Below are positions 18,462 through 26,058 of a stretch of DNA of 64,000 bases, in pieces (the stretch's first letter is position 1; every line of letters starts with the position of its first letter). Under the pieces are notes generated by a model, which saw nothing but the letters and a program-made list of their open reading frames with translations, did no database searches and was not told the origin of the DNA. Source of the stretch: an uncultured Desulfovibrio sp. (GTDB lineage Bacteria > Desulfobacterota > Desulfovibrionia > Desulfovibrionales > Desulfovibrionaceae); assembly GCF_902477725.1 (NCBI RefSeq), contig NZ_CABSIF010000002.1, positions 124,001 through 188,000 of the forward strand, given 5' to 3'. The translations under genes and the position numbers were made by a program.

Positions 18462-18996
18462 CGACATCAAGGTAAAAGAACTGAAACCGGTATTTACGCC
18501 GGAGCAGATTGCAGCCCGGATCCAGGAGCTGGCCGCAGAGATCAACGCCGAGTACGGTGATGAACCGATGGTGGCAGTGTGTGTGCTCAAGGGTGGCTTC
18601 ATGTTTTTTAGCGATCTGGTTCGATTTTTGCATAACAAAAATCTGGAGCTGGATTTTGTCCGCCTGTCTAGTTATGGCAAAGGGTCTTCCAGTTCCAAGC
18701 ATGTGATCTTCAGTAAAGATGTGGAGATTGACATTTGCGGCAAGCATGTGCTGATTGTTGAAGATATCGTGGACAGCGGGCACAGTATGCGTTTTCTGCT
18801 CGGGCAGTTTGCGGCGCGCAAGGCGCGCAGTCTGCGTCTGGCTGCACTGGTGGACAAGGATGAACGCCGGGAAGTAGACGTTAAGGTCGATTTTGCGGGC
18901 TTCAAGCTGAACCAGGGGTTCATTGTGGGCTATGGCCTGGACTACGCCGAGCATTACCGTATGTTGCCCGGCGTGTTTGAAGTGATTCCAGAATAG
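18448..18996 (+). CDS. hpt: Hypoxanthine phosphoribosyltransferase
   Basis: The 182-residue purine-salvage enzyme uses PRPP to convert hypoxanthine (and probably guanine) to nucleotides. Motifs are VCVLKGGFMFFSDL, the flexible loop RLSSYGKGSSSS, the PRPP-binding motif VLIVEDIVDSGHSM near residues 98-111, and VDFAGFKLNQGFIVGYGLDY for base recognition. It starts inside the end of the acetyltransferase gene with GGAGAG upstream. Confidence 0.95.
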   Translation: MPKANDIKVKELKPVFTPEQIAARIQELAAEINAEYGDEPMVAVCVLKGGFMFFSDLVRFLHNKNLELDFVRLSSYGKGSSSSKHVIFSKDVEIDICGKHVLIVEDIVDSGHSMRFLLGQFAARKARSLRLAALVDKDERREVDVKVDFAGFKLNQGFIVGYGLDYAEHYRMLPGVFEVIPE

Positions 18997-19039
18997 GCTT
19001 TTCCCGGCTCCGGCAGCCGGTGGGTTTTGGAGTAATGGC

Positions 19040-19762
19040 ATGGAAATAAAGTGTCCCAATTGCAGTAGCCGCTTCAGTTTGCCGGATCAGCTTGCCAAGC
19101 CGGGCGTCAAGCTGCGTTGCTCGGTCTGCAAGACGGTTTTCACCTACGAGCCGGAAGTTCCCTTGGCCGAACAGGGGCCGCTGCCGGAAATGCCCATCAA
19201 AAAGAAGCTGCCACTGGTCAAACTGGCGCTGATTTTTGTGCTGGTGCTGGCCTGTGCAGGCGGCGGCTGGTATTATTATTCGCTCAAGAATGCTGCCAAG
19301 CAGCCCAATGAGCAGGAAATTGCCAAGCAGGTTGAACTGCTGACCATGCGCAACGTGCGGCAGTATTATGTTGATAATGAAAAGGTGGGCAAGGTTTTTG
19401 TGGTAGAGGGCAGGGTGGTTAACGAGTTTCCGCAGCCAAAGGAACTCATTACCATTGAAGCCGCCATCTACGATAAAGACAAGAAACCCCTGGCTGTCAA
19501 AAAACAGCTCGGTGGCGTGCAGCTTTCACTTTTTCAGCTCCAGGTGCTGAGTGAGAAAGAAATGGAATCCTTCCTCAACAACAAGGTTGAGATTCTCACC
19601 AACAATACCAATGTACCGCGCGGCGGCGAAGTGCCGTTTATGGTGCTGTTTTACGCGCCGCCCGATGGCGTGGCCGAGTTTGGCGTGAGGATCATTGACG
19701 CCAGGGATGTATCTGAGCAGGGCGGCTCCGGTACGGGCGCCACTGCCGAACAGCCCAAATAG
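19040..19762 (+). CDS. Zinc-ribbon membrane protein (MJ0042 finger, DUF3426-like)
   Basis: The 240-residue protein begins with a zinc ribbon of the MJ0042 type (CPNCSSRF...LRCSVCKTVF, residues 4-34). One membrane helix follows around residues 58-80 (LALIFVLVLACAGGGWYYY), then a beta-rich domain resembling DUF3426 (FVVEGRVVNEFPQPKELITIEAAIYD). Cellular role is unknown. The topology suggests a cytoplasmic finger and an external domain. A strong terminator follows. Confidence 0.82.
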   Translation: MEIKCPNCSSRFSLPDQLAKPGVKLRCSVCKTVFTYEPEVPLAEQGPLPEMPIKKKLPLVKLALIFVLVLACAGGGWYYYSLKNAAKQPNEQEIAKQVELLTMRNVRQYYVDNEKVGKVFVVEGRVVNEFPQPKELITIEAAIYDKDKKPLAVKKQLGGVQLSLFQLQVLSEKEMESFLNNKVEILTNNTNVPRGGEVPFMVLFYAPPDGVAEFGVRIIDARDVSEQGGSGTGATAEQPK

Positions 19763-19774
19763 TTGGTCTGACGC

Positions 19775-19808
19775 AAAACGCCGCTTGTTTTCGAGCGGCG
19801 TTTTGTTA
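19775..19808 (+). terminator. Intrinsic terminator after the zinc-ribbon gene
   Basis: AAAACGCCGCT pairs with AGCGGCGTTTT across a short loop and is followed by GTTATT. The stem is strong and closes the tlpA-like to zinc-ribbon operon. Confidence 0.85.
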
Positions 19809-19937
19809 TTGTGCCAGGCGCAGGGCCGCATACGCGGTTTGCCCACCGCAGTGCCTATGGCAGCGGCGGGCTGTATTGCGGCCTGTGGAATGTTGGGTCA
19901 GCCGTCTGCTGCTGGCCGGGCAAAAGGCGAATGTGCG

Positions 19938-19976
19938 CGAAAGGCCGGTTTTGTTGTGGAAGCCGCCTTTCGTTTT
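19938..19976 (+). terminator. Leader terminator-like hairpin before the permease
   Basis: CGAAAGGC pairs with GCCTTTCG and is followed by TTTTTG, about 90 bp before the permease start. It could be an attenuator in the permease leader or a second terminator of the upstream operon. No leader peptide or known riboswitch is recognised in 19809-20066. Confidence 0.45.
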
Positions 19977-20066
19977 TGACGACAAGAGGATTGGCCGGCC
20001 GCATACCGGATTTTGTGCAACTGGGCGACTCTGGCGGGGAGTGGCCGCATAGCCAAATAGCTGCAA

Positions 20067-21467
20067 ATGAAAAACGAAACACCAGAATTGAAAAGAGCCT
20101 TGAAAAACAGGCATGTACAGCTCATTGCCCTGGGCGGAGCCATTGGCACGGGCTTGTTCCTTGGTTCGGCCGGCACCATCCAGATGGCTGGCCCAGCTGT
20201 TCTGATCAGCTACTCGCTTGGCGGCTTCATTGCCTTCATGATCATGCGCCAGCTTGGCGAAATGATGGCGCAAGAACCCGTTGCCGGATCTTTCAGCAAC
20301 CTTGCCCATAAGTACTGGGGTGATTTTCCCGGTCTGCTCTCTGGCTGGAACTACTGGATTCTGTATGTTCTGGTGGGCATGTCCGAGCTGTCGGCTGTTG
20401 CCGTATACGTGCAATACTGGTTTCCCAGCATCCAGCCATGGCAGACCACGGCCTTTTTCTTCCTGCTGATCACTGGCGTAAACCTTTGCCATGTGAGCCT
20501 TTTTGGCGAAATGGAATTCTGGTTTGCCTCCATCAAGATTGTGGCCATTGTGTCCATGATTCTGCTGGGGTCTTTTTTGTTGTTCAGCGGTCACGCTGGC
20601 CCTGACGCGGCGGTGAGCAACCTGTGGACCCACGGCGGCTTTTTGCCGCATGGCTGGGAAGGCGTGTTTACCGCACTGGCGGTTGTGGCCTTTTCGTTCG
20701 GCGGGCTGGAACTTGTGGGCATTGCCGCTGCGGAAACCGACAACCCGCGTGTGACCATCCCCAAGGCTGTGAACCAGATCATCTACCGCATTCTTATTTT
20801 TTACATCGGCGCGCTGCTTGTGCTGCTGACCCTGCACCCCTGGAGCCAGCTTGGCGCACCCGTGGACAAAAGCCACTGGGCCCAGGCTATGGTAGCCAGC
20901 CCCTTTGTGCAGATTTTTGACCTCATCGGTATTCCTTTTGCTGCGCATGTGCTGAACTTTGTGGTGCTCACGGCGGCCCTTTCCGTCTACAATGGCTGCG
21001 TTTACTGCAACAGCCGCATGCTGTTTGGTCTGGCGCTGCAGGGCAACGCCCCCAAGGCCTTCGGTACGGTCAGCGCTCGCGGCGTGCCTGTGTATGCCCT
21101 GCTGATTTCGTCTCTTGCCACGCTGATCTGCGTCATCATCAACTACGCCATGCCCGGCAAGGCCCTTGGCCTGCTCATGTCGCTTGTTGTGGCCGCTCTG
21201 GTCATCAACTGGGCCATGATCAGCCTGACGCACCTCAAGTTCCGCGCTGCCATGGTTCGGGCTGGCGAAGTTATTTATTTCAAGTCCCTTTGGCATCCTT
21301 TCACCAACTACCTGTGCCTGCTGGTCATGGCCATGGTGCTCACAGTGCTTGTGATCATTGGTGAAAGCCTTGCGGTAATGCTTGCCCCCATCTGGATTGC
21401 CTTTGTGTGGCTGGGCTACAAGCTGAAAAAGCAGAGCAAACATCTGCCGCCCAGCATGAGTAAATAA
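20067..21467 (+). CDS. Amino acid permease (APC superfamily, AAT/AroP-ProY type)
   Basis: The 466-residue protein has about 12 hydrophobic segments. It starts with the hallmark RALKNRHVQLIALGGAIGTGLFLGSAG substrate/ion-binding helix, followed by the conserved MRQLGEMMAQEPVAGSFSNLAHKYWG and SFGGLELVGIAAAETDNPR-IPKAVNQ. AAT-family members import amino acids with protons; the substrate (aromatic, proline or other) cannot be told from this sequence. A strong terminator follows, so the gene is probably monocistronic. Confidence 0.92.
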   Translation: MKNETPELKRALKNRHVQLIALGGAIGTGLFLGSAGTIQMAGPAVLISYSLGGFIAFMIMRQLGEMMAQEPVAGSFSNLAHKYWGDFPGLLSGWNYWILYVLVGMSELSAVAVYVQYWFPSIQPWQTTAFFFLLITGVNLCHVSLFGEMEFWFASIKIVAIVSMILLGSFLLFSGHAGPDAAVSNLWTHGGFLPHGWEGVFTALAVVAFSFGGLELVGIAAAETDNPRVTIPKAVNQIIYRILIFYIGALLVLLTLHPWSQLGAPVDKSHWAQAMVASPFVQIFDLIGIPFAAHVLNFVVLTAALSVYNGCVYCNSRMLFGLALQGNAPKAFGTVSARGVPVYALLISSLATLICVIINYAMPGKALGLLMSLVVAALVINWAMISLTHLKFRAAMVRAGEVIYFKSLWHPFTNYLCLLVMAMVLTVLVIIGESLAVMLAPIWIAFVWLGYKLKKQSKHLPPSMSK

Positions 21468-21493
21468 CGCTGTAGCCGCCCTTTCTGGCTGTA

Positions 21494-21554
21494 AAGGCCC
21501 GCTTGGCGTACGCGTTCCTCCGGGGACGGCATGACCAAGCGGGCCTTGTTTTTT
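21494..21554 (+). terminator. Terminator after the permease
   Basis: A 13-bp perfect stem (AAGGCCCGCTTGG and complement) encloses a 28-base loop and is followed by GTTTTTTG. It is a convincing Rho-independent terminator. Confidence 0.85.
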
Positions 21555-21981
21555 GTGGTGCGATACTTTGTTTGGGGCAGGGGATTCCTGCCGCTGCCAG
21601 CCGAGCAAATTGGACAGCGCGCAGCAAGGTATTGAAATTTTTTTTGGCACAAGCAGAAAGATGAAAGAGCGGCTAGTCGCGTGGTGCGGCAAAAAATCCG
21701 TAGCTGTGACGTAGCGTCTGTGCCAGCCTGTCTGGTTTCACGCCCGGTGTGCGGTTGGAATATTTATGTCTGCAAGACTGTTAGGAAAATTCGATAGCTG
21801 AATGGGCAGAATCAGTCTGTGATGGGCTGGCAAAGGGCTGGAGTGGGTAAATGCGAACAGAAAAGCGTAAGCTGCGGTTTTCACAAGTGGCGTGGCCGGA
21901 AAGCGTTTGTCTAGACTTGCCTTCGAGGAGCGGCTATTGTCTTGCAACAGGTGAACGCCATGAAAAAACATAAAGCAACAA
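21555..21981 (+). other. Intergenic region, nothing recognised
   Basis: This stretch between the permease terminator and the tRNA-Lys terminator has only short spurious frames without ribosome binding sites. No repeat or structured RNA was recognised. Confidence 0.5.
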
Positions 21982-22013
21982 CAAAAAAAGGTTCGCGGTT
22001 GAACCGCGAACCT
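21982..22013 (-). terminator. Terminator after tRNA-Lys
   Basis: On the minus strand, GGTTCGCGG pairs with CCGCGAACC and is followed by a run of seven T. It lies about 10 bp downstream of the tRNA 3' end. Confidence 0.9.
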
Positions 22014-22021
22014 GAATTTTC

Positions 22022-22097
<76 letters not shown>

Positions 22098-22180
22098 GCA
22101 TTGCGTGAAAAGGTGTTTACGCTTATGCGGCCCTGCCTGTCAAGCAATTTGAAAAAAATCAGCTAAAAAGAGATAATGCA

Positions 22181-24103
22181 TTGAAATATGACAAACTGGC
22201 CGTAGCTTCCACCATGCCGCTTGCCCCGGCCTGGCGAGCGCTGTGCGCAGGCCTCGTAGTGCTGTGCGCCGCTGTTTTTATGAGTTTTGGGGCGCGGGCC
22301 GAGGATCTGCAACCAAGGCTTGAAACTGCCCGCGACGGGCAAAACCTGATTGCTGCGCTGCATATTGTTATCCCTGCGGAATTTCACGCCTACGGGCACG
22401 AACCGGGCGAGGCGGGCAGACCCACCACTGTGGCTTTTTCTGTAGCAGGGGGCCGGGCCTTGCCCGTGTATTACCCCGATGGAGCAGTTCAGCGGGATTA
22501 TTACGATCCAGCGGCCACTGTGAACGTGTACGAAGGCAACGTGACATTTTACATCCCCTTGCCGTCCGATGCCGCAGGAAAGCCCTTTGTGGCTGATTTG
22601 AGCATGCTGTTATGCTCCAGCCGCAAGTGCATGCCCGTCAATGAACAAGTGACGGGCATGGTTGCGCGCGAATCAGCGCCCCTCAGCGGCATGCCCTGGC
22701 GCATACAGTGGCAGGAATTGCAGCATCGCGCGCCTGCGGCGCCGCCAGCAACCCCGGCGGAGGAGGACGGCAACGATGATGCGGCGGGCGATACGTGGGC
22801 CAGAGAGCCAGCGCAGGCCACCAACGGAGCATTGGCTGATGAAAGCATTGAAAAGCTGCCGCCGCCGGATGGTTTTGACGTGCGTCTTTCTCCGCGTTTT
22901 CTTGATGATTCCATGGAAATTTCCGGCCTGGGCAAGGCCCTGCTGTTTGGCATACTCGCGGGCCTGCTGCTCAACGCCATGCCCTGCGTGCTGCCAGTGC
23001 TTACCTTCAAGGTCAGCGGACTGCTCATGGTTGGCGGGCGTGATGCCGCAGGGCTCAAGCGTTTTCGGCAGCACAACCTCTGCTTTGCAGCTGGGGTCAT
23101 GACGCTGTTCAGCGCGCTGGCCCTTGTGCTGGGGCTTGCAGACCTCATGTGGGGGCAGCTTTATCAAAATCAGGCTGTGCTCATGGTCATGCTGCTGGTG
23201 GTCTTTCTGATGGGGCTGTCCACCCTTGGCGTGTTCAGCCTGCCGGTTATTGACCTCAAGACCGGGGCCAACAGCAAAAATCCCTGCTTGCAGGCATATT
23301 TTACAGGCCTTGTTTCGACATTTCTGGCTACGCCTTGCAGCGGCCCACTGCTGGGCGGCGTACTGGGCTGGGCTTTTACCCAGCCGCTCATCATTGTTGT
23401 TGTGGTCTTTTGGGCTGTGGGGCTGGGCATGGCCCTGCCGTACATCCTGTTTTGCCTCTGGCCCGATCTGGCGCGAATTTTGCCAAAACCCGGGGCATGG
23501 ATGCACGTATTTGAGCGCATAGTGGGCTTTATGCTCATGGGCACAGCCCTTTACCTGCTTTCTGTGCTGCCTGTTGAGCGGCACATGCAGGTGCTCACCG
23601 TGTTGCTGGTGCTTTCGCTCTGTGCCTGGCTGTGGGGGCAGTATTGCGGCATAACCGCGCCGCCCCTGAGACGCAAGATCATGGGCGTGCTGGGCGTGGG
23701 GCTGCTGGTGGCGTCTGTTTTCTGGGTGCTGCGCCCTGTTGCGCCCCTGCCGCACTGGCGGCAATTCACGCCGGAGGCTTTTGAGGCCAACCTTGGCAAA
23801 AAGCCCATGCTGCTTGAATTTACCGCCAACTGGTGCCCCAACTGCAAATTTATGGAAGCCACAGTGCTGACGGACGAGCGCATGCGCAAGCTTCAGGCCC
23901 GGTACGGCATGGAACTCGTACGCGTGGATCTGACCAACGCCAATGCCTATGCGGTGCGCCTGCTGGACGCTCTGGGCAGCAAAAGTATTCCGCTCACAGC
24001 CATTTTCCCCGCCGGGGACGAGGCCGGGCAGCCGCTTGTGTTGCGCGATGTGTATAGCGCCCGGACACTTGAGCAGGCCCTGAACGAAACTTATGAAAAA
24101 TAA
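22181..24103 (+). CDS. dsbD: Thiol:disulfide interchange protein DsbD
   Basis: DsbD (640 residues) passes electrons from cytoplasmic thioredoxin to periplasmic thiol proteins. The order is signal peptide, periplasmic alpha domain (to about residue 240) with the Cys pair in LLCSSRKCMP, eight-helix beta domain with conserved Cys in MPCVLPVLTFK and ATPCSGP, and C-terminal thioredoxin-like gamma domain with ANWCPNCKF near residue 548. The start is uncertain: a TTG at 22181 with weak AAGAG upstream, or the in-frame ATG at 22214, which gives a shorter signal peptide. It may supply reductant to TlpA-like proteins such as the one at 17485. Confidence 0.93.
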   Translation: MKYDKLAVASTMPLAPAWRALCAGLVVLCAAVFMSFGARAEDLQPRLETARDGQNLIAALHIVIPAEFHAYGHEPGEAGRPTTVAFSVAGGRALPVYYPDGAVQRDYYDPAATVNVYEGNVTFYIPLPSDAAGKPFVADLSMLLCSSRKCMPVNEQVTGMVARESAPLSGMPWRIQWQELQHRAPAAPPATPAEEDGNDDAAGDTWAREPAQATNGALADESIEKLPPPDGFDVRLSPRFLDDSMEISGLGKALLFGILAGLLLNAMPCVLPVLTFKVSGLLMVGGRDAAGLKRFRQHNLCFAAGVMTLFSALALVLGLADLMWGQLYQNQAVLMVMLLVVFLMGLSTLGVFSLPVIDLKTGANSKNPCLQAYFTGLVSTFLATPCSGPLLGGVLGWAFTQPLIIVVVVFWAVGLGMALPYILFCLWPDLARILPKPGAWMHVFERIVGFMLMGTALYLLSVLPVERHMQVLTVLLVLSLCAWLWGQYCGITAPPLRRKIMGVLGVGLLVASVFWVLRPVAPLPHWRQFTPEAFEANLGKKPMLLEFTANWCPNCKFMEATVLTDERMRKLQARYGMELVRVDLTNANAYAVRLLDALGSKSIPLTAIFPAGDEAGQPLVLRDVYSARTLEQALNETYEK

Positions 24104-24272
24104 TGGCCTTTTTCGTAGATTGCCCTATGGTTCTTTACTGCCCTGCCGATATTGTCTAATGTGTGACCATACAGCAGTGCTTGAAATGGAAAAGAGGTTT
24201 ACGGCCCAAGGGTTGTCCCTCATGTAATTTTTCTGCACACGACTGCGGCCTACTTGCGACAAGGGAGCAGAC

Positions 24273-24749
24273 ATGGATCTGAGTCAAAAAAAACAGGAAG
24301 ACGAACTTCTGCAACTGGTGACGTTCAGCATCGGTGAAGAAGAGTTCGGGGTGAACATCCTGAAAGTTCAGGAGATCATCCGCACCATGGAAATCACCAA
24401 GGTGCCCCGCGCTCCGGAATTTGTGGAAGGCGTCATCAATCTGCGCGGCAAGGTGATCCCCATCATTGACCTGCGTCGGCGTTTTGGTCTTGCACCCAAG
24501 GGGCATGACAAAAACACGCGGATTATCGTCATTGAAATCAACAACATCATCGTGGGCTTTGTTGTCGATGCCGTCTCCGAGGTATTGCGCATACCCGCGA
24601 GCACGGTGGAACCGCCGCCACCGGTTGTTGCCGGGGTGGACTCGGACTACATCAGCGGCGTGGGCAAGTTGCAGGATCGCCTGCTTATCATGCTTGACCT
24701 TGATAAGCTGCTTTCTGGCGACGACCTGGAGATGTTGACGTCCGTGTAG
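24273..24749 (+). CDS. cheW: Chemotaxis coupling protein CheW
   Basis: The 158-residue SH3-like adaptor links chemoreceptors to the CheA kinase. It has the family core QLVTFSIGEEEFGVNILKVQEIIR, the receptor-binding loop VEGVINLRGKVIPIIDLRRRFGL, and the C-terminal GVGKLQDRLLIMLDLDKLL. A GGGAG ribosome binding site precedes the ATG. It stands alone, with no other che gene adjacent. Confidence 0.96.
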   Translation: MDLSQKKQEDELLQLVTFSIGEEEFGVNILKVQEIIRTMEITKVPRAPEFVEGVINLRGKVIPIIDLRRRFGLAPKGHDKNTRIIVIEINNIIVGFVVDAVSEVLRIPASTVEPPPPVVAGVDSDYISGVGKLQDRLLIMLDLDKLLSGDDLEMLTSV

Positions 24750-24925
24750 CCCGTAGCCCAGCATCCGGTGTTGCCGTTGCCAGCAGATTTGAAAGAAGAC
24801 GGTATGCTGGCATCGGATTTCTCTGGTTGCGCCCGCCGCGCGGGGTATGACCGCCTTGCAGCCGCTCGCTTGCGGTGTGCTGGCAGCATGCCGGAGTTCA
24901 CACCACGCATGCCGAAAGGGTATTT

Positions 24926-24956
24926 AAGACAGGCCGGGCTATGCCCGGCCTGTCTT
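24926..24956 (+). terminator. Bidirectional terminator hairpin
   Basis: A near-perfect 13-bp inverted repeat (AAGACAGGCCGGGC and complement, TATG loop) lies between convergent cheW and the minus-strand gene at 25194. The rest of 24750-25193 shows nothing recognisable. Confidence 0.65.
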
Positions 24957-25193
24957 AACTGTTGACCACTGCCAAGCACTCATTTGATCTCGTAGTGAAC
25001 TGGGAAAAGAGGGGAGATGATGGGTCGCACCAGCGCCTGCCGCTGAAAGTGCGCAAGCCTTTTGTCTTGCGATGGTCTGACTGGTGGGGCGTTTTGCCGC
25101 CGCAGGGATCCTGCGCTGCAAGGCAAAAGCTGCAATGAGAAAAACGGCCCCGGCATTTGTGTGCAGGTGCCGTATCAATAGAAAAAAAGAGAA

Positions 25194-25424
25194 TTATTTG
25201 CCCAGTGGCTGCTGCCGTACCCGGCGGCTCGACCGCAGAAACAGCTCTTCCACAATGACTTTTTCATAATCAGGGGCCAAGGCAAGATCTGTGTGCAGGG
25301 CATTGGACAACATGCTTTCAAGTTGCTGGGTTTCTTCCCAGATTTCGAGCAGTTCGTCATCCGCCATTGTTTTGACACGTTCTGCAAAAGGCTGTTCATC
25401 AATAAAGGGAATACATGAACCCAT
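25194..25424 (-). CDS. Small conserved-looking protein of unknown function
   Basis: A 76-residue acidic, helical protein with no recognised domain (MADDELLEIWEETQQLESML region), no signal peptide and no membrane segment. It is supported by an excellent ribosome binding site (AGGAG, 7 bases before the ATG at 25424). Its start lies 9 bases downstream of the SGNH esterase stop, so the two are probably co-transcribed. Function unknown. Confidence 0.7.
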   Translation of the reverse strand: MGSCIPFIDEQPFAERVKTMADDELLEIWEETQQLESMLSNALHTDLALAPDYEKVIVEELFLRSSRRVRQQPLGK

Positions 25425-25433
25425 TGTGTTCTC

Positions 25434-26054
25434 CTACTGCGCGGCGCGCATGAATTCACTTACGCATTGCTGCGCCAGCAGCGTTTGCGCCATCTGGGAG
25501 CAACCCTGTGATCCGGGGTGCAGCCCATCGCTCAGATCGTCCATATAGACGGAATTAGTTATCAAAAGCTCATGCACCTGCGCAAACGGAATGCCGCGCT
25601 GGTTGCACAGCCTTTGCTGCAGCTTGCACAGCTGCGCGATGCGGGCGTTCGCTTCCGCAGCCGCAACGGGTGGCGGGCTGATCACCAGTGTGGGGGCGGT
25701 TGCTGCCGCTTCTTCCAGCACGGGGTGCAGCAGCGCTGCCGTCAATGCCGGGTCTGCTGGCTGACCGCCGCCTGGGGCAGCCATATCCACCACGCCCACA
25801 CAAAAAACAAGGTGCGGCTTCATGCCGGGTATCAGCCTGTTTTCCAGCTCCTGCCGCCAGCGGGCGGCAATGTCAGCCGTGCCGTGCCGCCTCGCGCCAA
25901 GATTATAAAAGGTGGAGCGTGGTATGGGGCAAAGGCCTGTTTTGTGCGCAAGCACCGCCAGCCTGCTTACCCACCCGCCCGGCATGAGGCAATCGTTAAC
26001 GCCTTGCGTCAGCGAATCGCCAAAAAAGAACCAGGCAGGTGTCGTATGCGGCAT
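25434..26054 (-). CDS. SGNH/GDSL-family esterase
   Basis: The 206-residue protein has block I FFFGDSLTQG with the catalytic Ser near the N-terminus, a block III region FCVGVVDMAAPGGG (the usual GxND Asn is replaced by a GVVD-like sequence), and a C-terminal DGLHPGSQG with the catalytic Asp-x-x-His. Such enzymes are esterases or acyl hydrolases. It lies four bases downstream of the radical SAM gene's stop, so they form one operon. The ATG at 26054 begins right before block I. Confidence 0.85.
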   Translation of the reverse strand: MPHTTPAWFFFGDSLTQGVNDCLMPGGWVSRLAVLAHKTGLCPIPRSTFYNLGARRHGTADIAARWRQELENRLIPGMKPHLVFCVGVVDMAAPGGGQPADPALTAALLHPVLEEAAATAPTLVISPPPVAAAEANARIAQLCKLQQRLCNQRGIPFAQVHELLITNSVYMDDLSDGLHPGSQGCSQMAQTLLAQQCVSEFMRAAQ

Positions 26055-26058
26055 ATGG

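Noticed and set aside
21738..21971. 77-codon minus-strand frame between the permease and tRNA-Lys
   Set aside because: No ribosome binding site, no family pattern and non-coding-like composition.
24136..24150. Sigma-28-like GCCGATAT before cheW
   Set aside because: No TAAA-type -35 at the proper distance.
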